Assembly: GCA_945865375.1 (NCBI GenBank)
Contig: CAMBEJ010000029.1
Coordinates: forward strand, 1-41,981
Reading direction: 5' to 3'
Source: Akkermansia muciniphila
GTDB lineage: Bacteria > Verrucomicrobiota > Verrucomicrobiia > Limisphaerales > F1-80-MAGS106
Length of the DNA stretch: 41,981 nt
Shown here: positions 1-7,533 of the stretch, piece by piece
Layout of the letters: each line of letters begins with the position of its first letter
Numbering within the stretch: the stretch's first letter is position 1
The notes under the pieces: model-generated
What the model was told of the DNA's origin: nothing
Seen by the model: the letters and a program-made list of their open reading frames with translations, nothing else
The model's database searches: none
Position numbers and translations under genes: made by a program

Positions 1-1
1 T

Positions 2-253
2 ACCTCCATCCCTCTGAACATTGCCGAAGGCAACGGAAAATTCACTGGAGCGGATCGTTGCCGATATTTTGACAATGCCCGTGGCTCCGCTTTGGAAAGT
101 GCCGCCGCCCTGGATGTGCTCGTGGCCAAAGGCCGATGTTCTGGGGAGGAAGTGCTGTCAGGAAAAGACCGCCTGTGGAGCGTCGTTTCGATGCTAGTCG
201 CCTTGATAAAGGCAAACTCCGATTACCGGTTGCACGAGGGAAACCCGGGATAG
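2..253 (+). CDS. Four-helix bundle protein (23S rRNA intervening-sequence protein family), 3' part
   Basis: The gene runs off the left edge and only its last 83 codons are present. The reading frame opens with SIPLNIAEGNGK, which matches the conserved S-I-P-x-N-I-A-E-G core between helices 2 and 3 of the four-helix bundle / 23S rRNA intervening-sequence protein family (TIGR02436-type). A helix of the form YFDNARGSALESAAALDVL follows. The molecular role of these small helical proteins is not established. No 23S rRNA is nearby, so this is a free-standing chromosomal copy. The stop codon abuts a (GATTAC)6 array. A shorter, damaged copy of the same gene plus array lies at 29604-29848. The family call is firm; the function is unknown. 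Confidence 0.8.
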   Translation, partial: TSIPLNIAEGNGKFTGADRCRYFDNARGSALESAAALDVLVAKGRCSGEEVLSGKDRLWSVVSMLVALIKANSDYRLHEGNPG

Positions 254-289
254 GATTACGATTACGATTACGATTACGATTACGATTAC
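254..289 (+). repeat. (GATTAC)6 hexanucleotide microsatellite
   Basis: Six perfect head-to-tail GATTAC units start one base after the stop codon of the four-helix-bundle gene. The paralogous cassette at 29831-29848 has three units at exactly the same place. The unique sequence after the array (GAGAAGATC-GGAAAAATCTGA-GGCGCAC) is shared by both copies up to 320 and 29879. Confidence 0.95.
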
Positions 290-390
290 GAGAAGATCTG
301 GAAAAATCTGAGAGGCGCACGGCCGGGATCTTGGCGACAATTGACAAGGGTGGGGTGGGGTGTCCAGAGTGGAGGAGGAACCTTGAGAAT

Positions 391-1521
391 ATGCGATTGA
401 ATTGGATTTTATTTGCGGCGGGATTGGTGTTTCTGGAACGTCCGGCTTGGAGCGTGTCTGACGTTGAAGTGGCGGGTGCCATCGCTGTCCTTCGGGGGGT
501 GGGCCCTGAGGGAAAGGGGAATCAGGAAGCGACGGACGCTTGGAAGACGCTCGTCTCTGGGGACCAGCGAGTCTTGATTCCAATTTTAAAGGGCATGGAT
601 GGGGCCAACGATCTGGCGTCAAACTGGCTTCGTGGCGCGGCGGATGCGGTGGTGAGCCGGGGGTTGGAAAAAAAGGATCTGACACCCATGGTCGAGCTGG
701 GGGAGTTTTTGCTGGAAACCGGGCACTCACCCAAGGGACGGCGGCTGGCGTATGAAATTCTGGATCGAACCGATCATTCCGCTGCGCAACTGATCCTTCC
801 CGGGTTGCTGCATGATCCCGCCCCCGAACTCCGGCGGGACGCCGTTCAGCGTTTGATGGATGAGGCAGGTGTTGCGAAAAGGGCCGGGCGCAAAGAGTTA
901 GCGGTGATCGTTCTACGGCAGGCGCTTGGGGCGGCGAGGGATGCCGATCAGTTGGATGCTCTGAGCAAAAGTTTGCGCGAGTTTGATCGCAAGGTTGATC
1001 TGCCAGCACTTTTTGGATTTCTGTTGGACTGGAAGGTTGCGGGGCCTTTTGACAGCACCAAAGGGGTGGGATTCGACGTGGGCTATCCTCCAGAGAAAGG
1101 AGTTGACCTGACTGCGGAGTACGAGGGAAAGGGTGGCAAGGTTCTGTGGAAGCCGTTCAAGAGCCAGGACGAATTCGGATTGGTGGATGTGAACAAAGTA
1201 TGCGGGCTTATCAAAGGGGCTGCCGCCTACGCTTACACGGAATTTGTCTCTGACAGAGCGAGGCCCGTGGAGCTGCGGCTGGGCTGCGAGAACGCATGGA
1301 AGATATGGGTGAATGGAAGCTATTTGTTTGGCCGGGACGAATATCATCGCGGAAAAGAGATCGACCAGTACCGCCTGGCGACCGAGTTGCAGGCCGGGAT
1401 CAATCGGATTCTTGTGAAGCTTTGTCAGGACGAACAGAAGGAGGAATGGACCGTGGAATGGCAGTTTCAACTCCGCATTTGCGATCCGTACGGAGCTCCG
1501 GTGCGGTCTGCTTCGAAGTAA
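391..1521 (+). CDS. Exported HEAT-like/sugar-binding-like protein of unknown function
   Basis: The frame is open from 136, but ATG 391 is preferred. GGAGGAGGAA lies 10 nt upstream and the first about 22 residues form a signal peptide (MRLNWILFAAGLVFLERPAWS). The upstream part of the frame runs through the GATTAC array and is not coding. The 376-aa product has a helical N-terminal half with repeated short helices resembling HEAT repeats. Its C-terminal half, from about residue 210 (WKVAGPFDS onward), resembles the beta-rich modules of planctomycete/verrucomicrobial exoproteins, with a WKIWVNGSYLF turn typical of PA14/galactose-binding-like folds. It precedes the PQQ propeller gene by 76 nt, so the two may be co-transcribed. 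No catalytic motif is visible. Confidence 0.75.
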   Translation: MRLNWILFAAGLVFLERPAWSVSDVEVAGAIAVLRGVGPEGKGNQEATDAWKTLVSGDQRVLIPILKGMDGANDLASNWLRGAADAVVSRGLEKKDLTPMVELGEFLLETGHSPKGRRLAYEILDRTDHSAAQLILPGLLHDPAPELRRDAVQRLMDEAGVAKRAGRKELAVIVLRQALGAARDADQLDALSKSLREFDRKVDLPALFGFLLDWKVAGPFDSTKGVGFDVGYPPEKGVDLTAEYEGKGGKVLWKPFKSQDEFGLVDVNKVCGLIKGAAAYAYTEFVSDRARPVELRLGCENAWKIWVNGSYLFGRDEYHRGKEIDQYRLATELQAGINRILVKLCQDEQKEEWTVEWQFQLRICDPYGAPVRSASK

Positions 1522-1597
1522 CCAATTTTGAGATGAACCGTTTATGAATCGATTACAAGAGGCGGGTCAAGAGCGCGTGGCGACAGGAGGGTTATCC

Positions 1598-2800
1598 ATG
1601 GCGGTGTGGGTGTTGTTAGCGACCTCATTTTTTGGAGGACCATTGTGGGGAGCCGACTGGCTTCAATTCCGGGGGCCTTTGGGATCGGGTGTTTCGGAGG
1701 AAGGGTTAGGGCCGGTTCTGCGCCCTGGGGGTCACGCCATCGCGTGGAGTTCCGAACTCCCTGGTCGAGGGCTGTCCAGCCCAGTGATTGTTGGGGACCG
1801 TGTTTTTGTGACCTGCTCAAGCGGTCCGAGGCAAGACCGGTTGCACGTGATGTGTTTTGGGTCGAAGGATGGCGTGAAACGGTGGGATCGGCAGTTTTTG
1901 GCGACCGGGCGCACGATGTGCCATGCAAAGTCCTCCGTGGCAGCTCCCACTCCAGCGAGCGATGGGGAGCGGATTTATGCGTTTTTTTCGTCGAACGATG
2001 TGTTTTGTCTTGATCTTGATGGCAACCTGGTTTGGCTGCGGGGGTTGACGCGCGATTATCCGAACGCGAGCAACAGCTTGGGGATGTCCTCATCGCTGGC
2101 CGTTGTAGAGGGTGTGGTGGTGGCGCAGGTGGAAAATGACAGCGAATCTTTCGCCGTGGGTTTGGACTGCAGAACCGGGATCAACCGATGGAAGATGGAC
2201 AGGCCCAAGCGAGCCAACTGGACCTCACCTGTGGTCATCCCAGCAACGGTCGGGAAGCATCTTGTGGGGCTGCAGTCGAGCGCCGGGTTGACAGCTGTGG
2301 AGCCCGGGACTGGCAAGGAAGTGTGGTCTTACAGTGAAGGGGCGGCGACGATCCCTTCGAGCGCCGTATCAGGGCGTGTTGTTTACGTGCCCTCCAATGG
2401 ATTGACCGCGCTGGAGATTGGGGAGTCAGGCGGCGCTCCGAAACAGCTCTGGCGTTCCGCCCAGTTGCGGCCCTCCACCCCGAGCCCGATTGTGGTGGGG
2501 GACCGGGTGTTCACGATGAACGACGCGGGTGTGCTGAGCTGCGGCGAGACGGCGACCGGGAGCCGAGTCTGGCAATTGCGGCTCAAGGGCCCCTTCAGCG
2601 CCTCTCCTGTGGCTTTGGGTAAATTGATGTATACGGTGAACGAGGCCGGCTTGGTGCAAGTGGTGGATTTGGCGGGGCCGGAGGGAGAGGTGGTGGGCGA
2701 ACTGGATCTGAAGCAACCCATTTTGAGCACGCCGTCCATCTCAAGCGGGTCTGTTTTTGTGCGAGGAGACCGGACGCTTTGGAAAATCTCGAACTCATGA
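1598..2800 (+). CDS. Exported PQQ-binding-like beta-propeller protein
   Basis: The 400-aa protein starts with a short signal peptide (MAVWVLLATSFFGGPLWG) followed by DWLQFRGP, the usual opening of verrucomicrobial and planctomycete PQQ-propeller exoproteins. Repeated blades have the form G-x-G-x-x-V-W-x-x-x and SSPVIVGDRVFV / PSPIVVGDRVFT. ATG 1598 is chosen over 1544 because AGGAGG sits 7 nt upstream and the signal peptide then begins at residue 1. The enzyme-type PQQ ligands of quinoprotein dehydrogenases are not obvious, so this is more likely a BamB-like or binding propeller than a dehydrogenase. It probably acts in the periplasm, and may be co-expressed with the preceding exported protein. 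Confidence 0.85.
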   Translation: MAVWVLLATSFFGGPLWGADWLQFRGPLGSGVSEEGLGPVLRPGGHAIAWSSELPGRGLSSPVIVGDRVFVTCSSGPRQDRLHVMCFGSKDGVKRWDRQFLATGRTMCHAKSSVAAPTPASDGERIYAFFSSNDVFCLDLDGNLVWLRGLTRDYPNASNSLGMSSSLAVVEGVVVAQVENDSESFAVGLDCRTGINRWKMDRPKRANWTSPVVIPATVGKHLVGLQSSAGLTAVEPGTGKEVWSYSEGAATIPSSAVSGRVVYVPSNGLTALEIGESGGAPKQLWRSAQLRPSTPSPIVVGDRVFTMNDAGVLSCGETATGSRVWQLRLKGPFSASPVALGKLMYTVNEAGLVQVVDLAGPEGEVVGELDLKQPILSTPSISSGSVFVRGDRTLWKISNS

Positions 2801-3057
2801 TTTCAGCTCGGTTATTGGTTCGAAAACTGCTTGTGAATCGGGCCAGAAGATGCGGCACTCCGACTGAGAAAACTATGAAGAAGGAACACCTCCAAACTTT
2901 GCACATGGATGGGCGGAGCGGCGGACCGGCGACCGGTTTGGCCCGTGGGGACGGGTCGTCCGAGGTTCGTTTTGGCTGGTTCGGAGATTGGAAAGCACCT
3001 CGCCAAGCCGTCTTTTTCCTTCCTTTGAACCTTTGCCTCTGCTAGGATCTGAAGATC

Positions 3058-4008
3058 ATGTACCGGTTTTTTATAGTTATTAGTTTTGTGTCCCTCCTGG
3101 CCATGGGCGGTTTGCCAAGGGGCCATGCCGATCAGTTCCATCTGACGAACGGCGACATCCTAGCAGGGCAACCCGCCTCGTATGGCGAGGAGGGATTGAT
3201 TGTGAAGTTGGATATAGGAGAATTTTCGAAGCGGGTGCATTGGATGAAGGTGACGCAAGAGAGTTTGAAGCATTTGGCGCTGAACCCGAAGATAGCGCCC
3301 TTTGCGGAGCCGTTTATTGAATTGCCGATGGAGATCAGCCCTGAGAAGAAGAAGTCCAGGGAGATTCGCATCAAACCAGTCCCCAGAGTGGAGCGTGTTA
3401 CGGAGAAAAGTTCGTTCTTGGCGTCGATGACCACCGTTCCCGGGTTGGTGATGCTGGGGTTTTTGTTTCTCGGAAACCTGTTCGCCGCCTACGAGATTGC
3501 GGTTTACCGTGGGCGACCCGTGGCCTTGGTTTGCGGAGTTGCGGCCTTACTTCCGGTTGTGGGACCCATTTTATTCCTAGCAACCCCCGCCGCGAACCCA
3601 GTGATGATGGAGTCGGCGGATGAAGGGGATATGGGGGCATCGAACGAACTGGTGAACCCACTTGCCTCATCGGGCGCCAAGTCCAGCGCGCTGTCTGTGG
3701 CCTCGCACGACAAGGGTGGTGGCGGCGGTGGAGACACAGGGACAAAGGTATTCAAGAAAGGGGACACGACCTTCAATCGGCGTTGGTTTGAGGTGACTTT
3801 CACGGGTTTTTTCCGTGTTGTGCCGGCTGAAGGGGATAAAAATCTGGTTTTGGTGGTGAAAGCGGGCCGGAACGATTACGTGGCGAAACGCATCACACGC
3901 ATTTCGATGACTGAAATTCATCTCCAGCTCATCAATGCTGGCGAGGTCCCCGTTCCTTTTGACGAGATCTATGAGGTTCAAGTCCGGCACAAGGATGCGA
4001 AAGTCTGA
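3058..4008 (+). CDS. Membrane protein of unknown function with two central TM helices
   Basis: The 316-aa protein has an N-terminal signal or anchor (residues 1-24) and an FHLTNGDILAG segment. This resembles the small beta modules (LTNGD-x-x-x-G) common in verrucomicrobial exported proteins. Two hydrophobic helices lie at about residues 126-148 and 155-177. A Gly/Ser-rich linker (about 200-235) leads to a C-terminal soluble beta-rich domain. It ends 3 nt before the adk start codon, so it is very likely in one transcript with adk and fmt. I do not recognise a characterised family. Architecture is seen directly; function is unknown. Confidence 0.75.
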   Translation: MYRFFIVISFVSLLAMGGLPRGHADQFHLTNGDILAGQPASYGEEGLIVKLDIGEFSKRVHWMKVTQESLKHLALNPKIAPFAEPFIELPMEISPEKKKSREIRIKPVPRVERVTEKSSFLASMTTVPGLVMLGFLFLGNLFAAYEIAVYRGRPVALVCGVAALLPVVGPILFLATPAANPVMMESADEGDMGASNELVNPLASSGAKSSALSVASHDKGGGGGGDTGTKVFKKGDTTFNRRWFEVTFTGFFRVVPAEGDKNLVLVVKAGRNDYVAKRITRISMTEIHLQLINAGEVPVPFDEIYEVQVRHKDAKV

Positions 4009-4011
4009 CCT

Positions 4012-4638
4012 ATGAAACTGCGCACCATCCTCCTCTTCGGCGCTCCCGGTGCCGGCAAGGGCACTCAAGGGAAAATCCTTGGTACAATCCCCAATTTTTT
4101 CCATTTTGCATGCGGCGATGCATTTCGGAATCTGACCATCGAGAATGAGATCGGGCGAATTTTCATCGACTACTCCAGCCGCGGACAGTTGGTTCCCGAG
4201 GAGACGACGATTCGGTTGTGGAAGCAATCCATTGAGGGGAGTCGTCGTGTGGGTCGCTACAACCCGCAAAAAGACACCCTTGTTCTGGATGGAATTCCCA
4301 GGAACGCCACGCAGGCTCAAATCATGAGTGAGACGCTGGATGTGGTCGCTGTATTTCATCTCAAATGCTCGAACCTGGATCAGTTGGTGGAGAGGATGCA
4401 GCGCAGGGCCCTCCGCGAGAACAGGTTGGATGATGCGAACATGGAGATTATCCAGGCCCGGCTTGAAACCTACGAGCGCGAGACCAAGAGCGTCCTGGAT
4501 TATTACGGGACTGACCTAGTCCATTTTATTGATTCATCGCAGACCCCGACGAACGTTTTGCGTGCGATTTTGGATGTGATCGCGGCGCTGCCTCCGGCGC
4601 AGGCTTGTTCTGCTGACGCCGGTTTGCTGCCGGTGTGA
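4012..4638 (+). CDS. adk: Adenylate kinase (short-form nucleoside monophosphate kinase)
   Basis: The 208-aa protein has a P-loop GAPGAGKGTQ at residues 10-19 and an NMP-binding segment beginning GDAFRNL. A GIPRNATQAQ motif replaces the usual GFPR-T-x-x-Q. The LID region is short: RRALRENRLDDAN, with no Cys4 zinc or long LID insertion. It transfers phosphate from ATP to AMP in the cytoplasm. Oddities are Ile for Phe in the GFPR motif, a small insertion in the NMP domain (RRVGRYNPQKD), and a hydrophobic Ala/Pro-rich tail. A neighbouring NMP-kinase specificity cannot be excluded. It begins 3 nt after the preceding membrane-protein gene and 32 nt before fmt. Confidence 0.85.
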   Translation: MKLRTILLFGAPGAGKGTQGKILGTIPNFFHFACGDAFRNLTIENEIGRIFIDYSSRGQLVPEETTIRLWKQSIEGSRRVGRYNPQKDTLVLDGIPRNATQAQIMSETLDVVAVFHLKCSNLDQLVERMQRRALRENRLDDANMEIIQARLETYERETKSVLDYYGTDLVHFIDSSQTPTNVLRAILDVIAALPPAQACSADAGLLPV

Positions 4639-4670
4639 TTGACTCTGGCCCTGCAATGGGGTGCCCGTGA

Positions 4671-5654
4671 ATGAAGCCTGTTCAGATTGTGTTTATGGGG
4701 ACGGCGGAACTGGCTTGCGAAAGCCTTAGGCGGCTGTCCGTTGATGAGGGCTCGGAGGTGGTTGCGGTGGTGACACAGCCAGATCGGCCCAAGGGGCGTG
4801 CGCTCAAGCTTCAACCGACGCCCGTCAAGCGGGTTGCCTTGGATCACGGGTTGGCTGTACTCCAGCCGATCAAGGCGCGCTCCCCTGAGTTTATGGAGCA
4901 GTTGGCCGCGTACAAGCCTGATCTGATCGTGGTGGTTGCCTACGGCCAGATGCTGCCGAAGGCGATCCTGAACCTTCCGCGTTACGGCTGCCTGAACGTT
5001 CACACATCGCTGCTGCCGAAATACCGCGGGGCCGCCCCGATACAATGGGCCCTCTTGCAGGGGGATGAGGAGACTGGAGTGACGATCATGCGGATGGATG
5101 AGGGGCTTGATACGGGTCCCATCGTGGCGGTTGCCCGAACCCCGATTTCTTCTCTGGATAATTCCCAGACGCTCCATGATCGCCTGGCTAGCTTGGGAGC
5201 TCATTTGTTGTTGGAGACCATTCCAGGCTATGTGGGAGGGACAATGGAGGCCGTTCCCCAGCCGACAGAGGGGGCGTGTTATGCGCGAAAAATCACCAAG
5301 GAAGATGGCGAGATTGACTGGAGTTTGACGGCGAAAGCCGTTTGCAATCGAGTTCGCGGATTCACACCCTGGCCCGGCGCGTTCACTTATTTGCGGGATG
5401 AACCGTTGAAGATGCTGAAGATCGCGGGTGTTGCCGTGATGGAGGCCTCCCATGGGGAGTGCGGACAAATTTTGAGAGCTTCGCGCCAAGGGATCGTGGT
5501 GGGTTGTGGCGAAGGATCCTTAGAGATCAGCGAGGTGCAGAAGGAAGGGGGCCGTTGGATGCCTGTCTCGGAATTCCTCGCCGGGCATCGGCTTGCGGAA
5601 GGTGCCTATTTCGGACGCTCGAAGACCGACCGCGCTGTTCCCTGCGGCGGATAA
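4671..5654 (+). CDS. fmt: Methionyl-tRNA formyltransferase
   Basis: The enzyme formylates initiator Met-tRNA using 10-formyl-tetrahydrofolate. The 327-aa length is normal. The N-terminal formyltransferase domain contains the catalytic triad region: Asn109 and His111 in LNVHTSLLPKYRGAAPIQ, and Asp147 in EGLDTGPIV. The C-terminal tRNA-binding OB-like domain begins near the ARKITKEDGEIDW motif. There is no deformylase gene beside it; def is often its partner. It probably lies in one transcript with adk (32-nt gap). Start ATG 4671 gives the expected N terminus MKPVQIVFMGTAELA. Confidence 0.95.
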   Translation: MKPVQIVFMGTAELACESLRRLSVDEGSEVVAVVTQPDRPKGRALKLQPTPVKRVALDHGLAVLQPIKARSPEFMEQLAAYKPDLIVVVAYGQMLPKAILNLPRYGCLNVHTSLLPKYRGAAPIQWALLQGDEETGVTIMRMDEGLDTGPIVAVARTPISSLDNSQTLHDRLASLGAHLLLETIPGYVGGTMEAVPQPTEGACYARKITKEDGEIDWSLTAKAVCNRVRGFTPWPGAFTYLRDEPLKMLKIAGVAVMEASHGECGQILRASRQGIVVGCGEGSLEISEVQKEGGRWMPVSEFLAGHRLAEGAYFGRSKTDRAVPCGG

Positions 5655-5734
5655 GGGCGTGGAGGAGCAGTTTTAACCTGACTTTTAATGAAGGCCTGTT
5701 TAGGTTTGCAGGACACAAATTATCCCTTTGAATT

Positions 5735-7219
5735 ATGGCAAAAATACTTTCTGAGATTCGTGCTTTTTTAGATCCACAACCCGTGAGGATGTATGTGGAC
5801 GGCGAGTGGACCGAAGCGGCTTCCAGCAGCAGCTTTGAAGTGCGAGATCCCGGTGATGGTTGCGTGATAGCGAATGTGGCGGCCGGAGAGGCCCGTGACA
5901 TCGAGAAAGCAGTGGAGGCTGCGCGCTGGGCTTTTCGTCATGGAACATGGGCTGGGATGCCGGCCAATGATCGAGCGGTTTACTTGCACCGACTCGCGGA
6001 TTTGGTGGATCGCGACCGTGCGATTCTGGCTCAATTGGAATCGTTGGACGTGGGCAAGCCGCTGGCTCAGTCAACCGGAGGGGACATTCCAAACGTCTCG
6101 GCCACATTGAGGTACTACGCGGATCTTTCGGTGCATACTCGGCGGCGGGAACCCATCGCCGTTTCAGGTTATGAAGCCCGGAGCGTGCGATCGCCATACG
6201 GCGTGTGCGGCTTCATATTTCCGTGGAATTTCCCATTACTGTTGGTTGGATGGGGCATCTCGCCCGCGCTGGCCGCGGGGAATTGCGTCGTGATCAAGCC
6301 AGCGGAGGACACGCCGCTCACGACCCTCTATTTCTGTAAGCTAGCCGAGGAGGCGGGAATTCCAAAAGGGGTGATCAACGTCGTCACTGGCTTGGGTGAA
6401 ACGGCCGGAGCCGCGCTTGCGGAACACCCCGGGATAAGGCGTCTATCCTTCACCGGCTCGCCCGAAATTGGCCGCCAGGTGGCCGAGTCATGCGGGCGCA
6501 ATTTGGTGCCTGTGAAACTGGAATTGGGAGGGAAAGGAGCGGCGGTCATTTTCGATGATGCGGATGTGGATGCCGCGGCACGAGCTCTGGCCGGCGCGAT
6601 CACGTTGAACACCGGCCAGGTATGCTGTACCGCGACACGCTGGGTGGTTGCAAAGAAAGTGATGAGCCGACTTGTTGACGTCGCTTGCGAAGCGTTGTCA
6701 AAGGTTTCTATCGGCCACGCCTTGGATGAGGGGACATCCATGGGGCCGGTGGTCAGCGAAAAGCAGAGGCAAAGAGTTCTGGGCTACCTGGAACGAGGAG
6801 AACGAGAGGGAGCCAGCGTGTTGTTGAGAGGCGGGCCGCATCGAGTGGAAGGGCACGAAGGAGGCTACTATGTAAAGCCTTCCCTGCTGACAGGGGCTCC
6901 GGAGAACGTGTGCGCACGCGAGGAGATTTTTGGACCCGTGGCCTACGTGATGCCCTTTGAGGATGAGGCCGAGGCGGTAGAGTTGGTGAACAGCTCGAAT
7001 TACGGTCTCGCGAATAGCGTTTGGTCGGGTGATTTATCCCGCGCCAACCGGGTGGCCGAGTGTCTGGTGGCGGGTAACAGTTGGATCAACGCGCACAATG
7101 TGTTCCCGCACGGTGTCCCTTATGCAGGCTGCAACCTGAGCGGGATGGGGGGCGGGGTTCTTGGACCCGAGACGTTGTTGGATTATCTCAGGTCGCAATC
7201 GATTGTGCGTCCTTTTTGA
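5735..7219 (+). CDS. NAD(P)-dependent aldehyde dehydrogenase
   Basis: This is a complete 494-aa member of the aldehyde dehydrogenase superfamily, closest in appearance to betaine/phenylacetaldehyde-type enzymes. It shows the FPWNFPLLL motif, SFTGSPEIG in the cofactor-binding fold, general base Glu263 in LELGGKGA, and nucleophile Cys297 in GQVCCTATR. A second Cys (298) follows directly. The conserved EEIFGPV motif lies near the C terminus. It oxidises an aldehyde to an acid in the cytoplasm; the substrate cannot be read from sequence. It stands 80 nt after fmt with no strong terminator between them, but functional linkage is doubtful. Confidence 0.9.
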   Translation: MAKILSEIRAFLDPQPVRMYVDGEWTEAASSSSFEVRDPGDGCVIANVAAGEARDIEKAVEAARWAFRHGTWAGMPANDRAVYLHRLADLVDRDRAILAQLESLDVGKPLAQSTGGDIPNVSATLRYYADLSVHTRRREPIAVSGYEARSVRSPYGVCGFIFPWNFPLLLVGWGISPALAAGNCVVIKPAEDTPLTTLYFCKLAEEAGIPKGVINVVTGLGETAGAALAEHPGIRRLSFTGSPEIGRQVAESCGRNLVPVKLELGGKGAAVIFDDADVDAAARALAGAITLNTGQVCCTATRWVVAKKVMSRLVDVACEALSKVSIGHALDEGTSMGPVVSEKQRQRVLGYLERGEREGASVLLRGGPHRVEGHEGGYYVKPSLLTGAPENVCAREEIFGPVAYVMPFEDEAEAVELVNSSNYGLANSVWSGDLSRANRVAECLVAGNSWINAHNVFPHGVPYAGCNLSGMGGGVLGPETLLDYLRSQSIVRPF

Positions 7220-7533
7220 AGGACACAGGGACTGCCGCCCTTGCTGCCACCGTGGGAATGGGCGAGCTGCATACCCTGGAAGTGCGTGCAGGCCATGGAC
7301 TGATCGGACAACAGCCGCACTTAGAGACCTCGCGCTGCAATGTCCGCGCCGCGTTCACGGGCGCGATCAGTACAGCGGTTTGTTTAGAAGGCCGCGTTGT
7401 TCGGTAGATGTGGCGATTGCCCACGCTGTCGCGCGGGCGGGGACGTCGCAGCGCGACCTCCCTATTCCAGAACCTAACCCCATCTACGCATGGTGCATGG
7501 GAACGCGGACAAGGACCGAGACCAAAACACGGT
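7220..7533 (+). other. Intergenic stretch without a convincing gene
   Basis: About 314 nt separate the aldehyde dehydrogenase from the protease. An open frame upstream of 7534 is continuous with the protease but has no signal peptide and a composition unlike a protein N terminus. A weak GTCGCGC/GCGCGAC stem lies at 7428-7457. I see no clear promoter, terminator or RNA gene. Confidence 0.5.

Noticed and set aside
2..253. Presence of a 23S rRNA carrying an intervening sequence
   Set aside because: No rRNA sequence is recognisable on either side; the neighbouring genes encode exported proteins.
254..289. GATTAC array as a CRISPR array or as a coding RL/VI dipeptide repeat
   Set aside because: The units are contiguous hexamers with no spacers. 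The dipeptide repeats appear in any open frame crossing it and lie outside the likely gene starts.
4503..5489. 328-codon minus-strand open frame
   Set aside because: It lies opposite fmt, whose catalytic motifs are complete, and has no recognisable family.
7408..7533. N-terminal extension of the protease
   Set aside because: Starting at 7534 places the hydrophobic export segment near the N terminus; the extension is Arg/Pro-rich and unlike a signal region.
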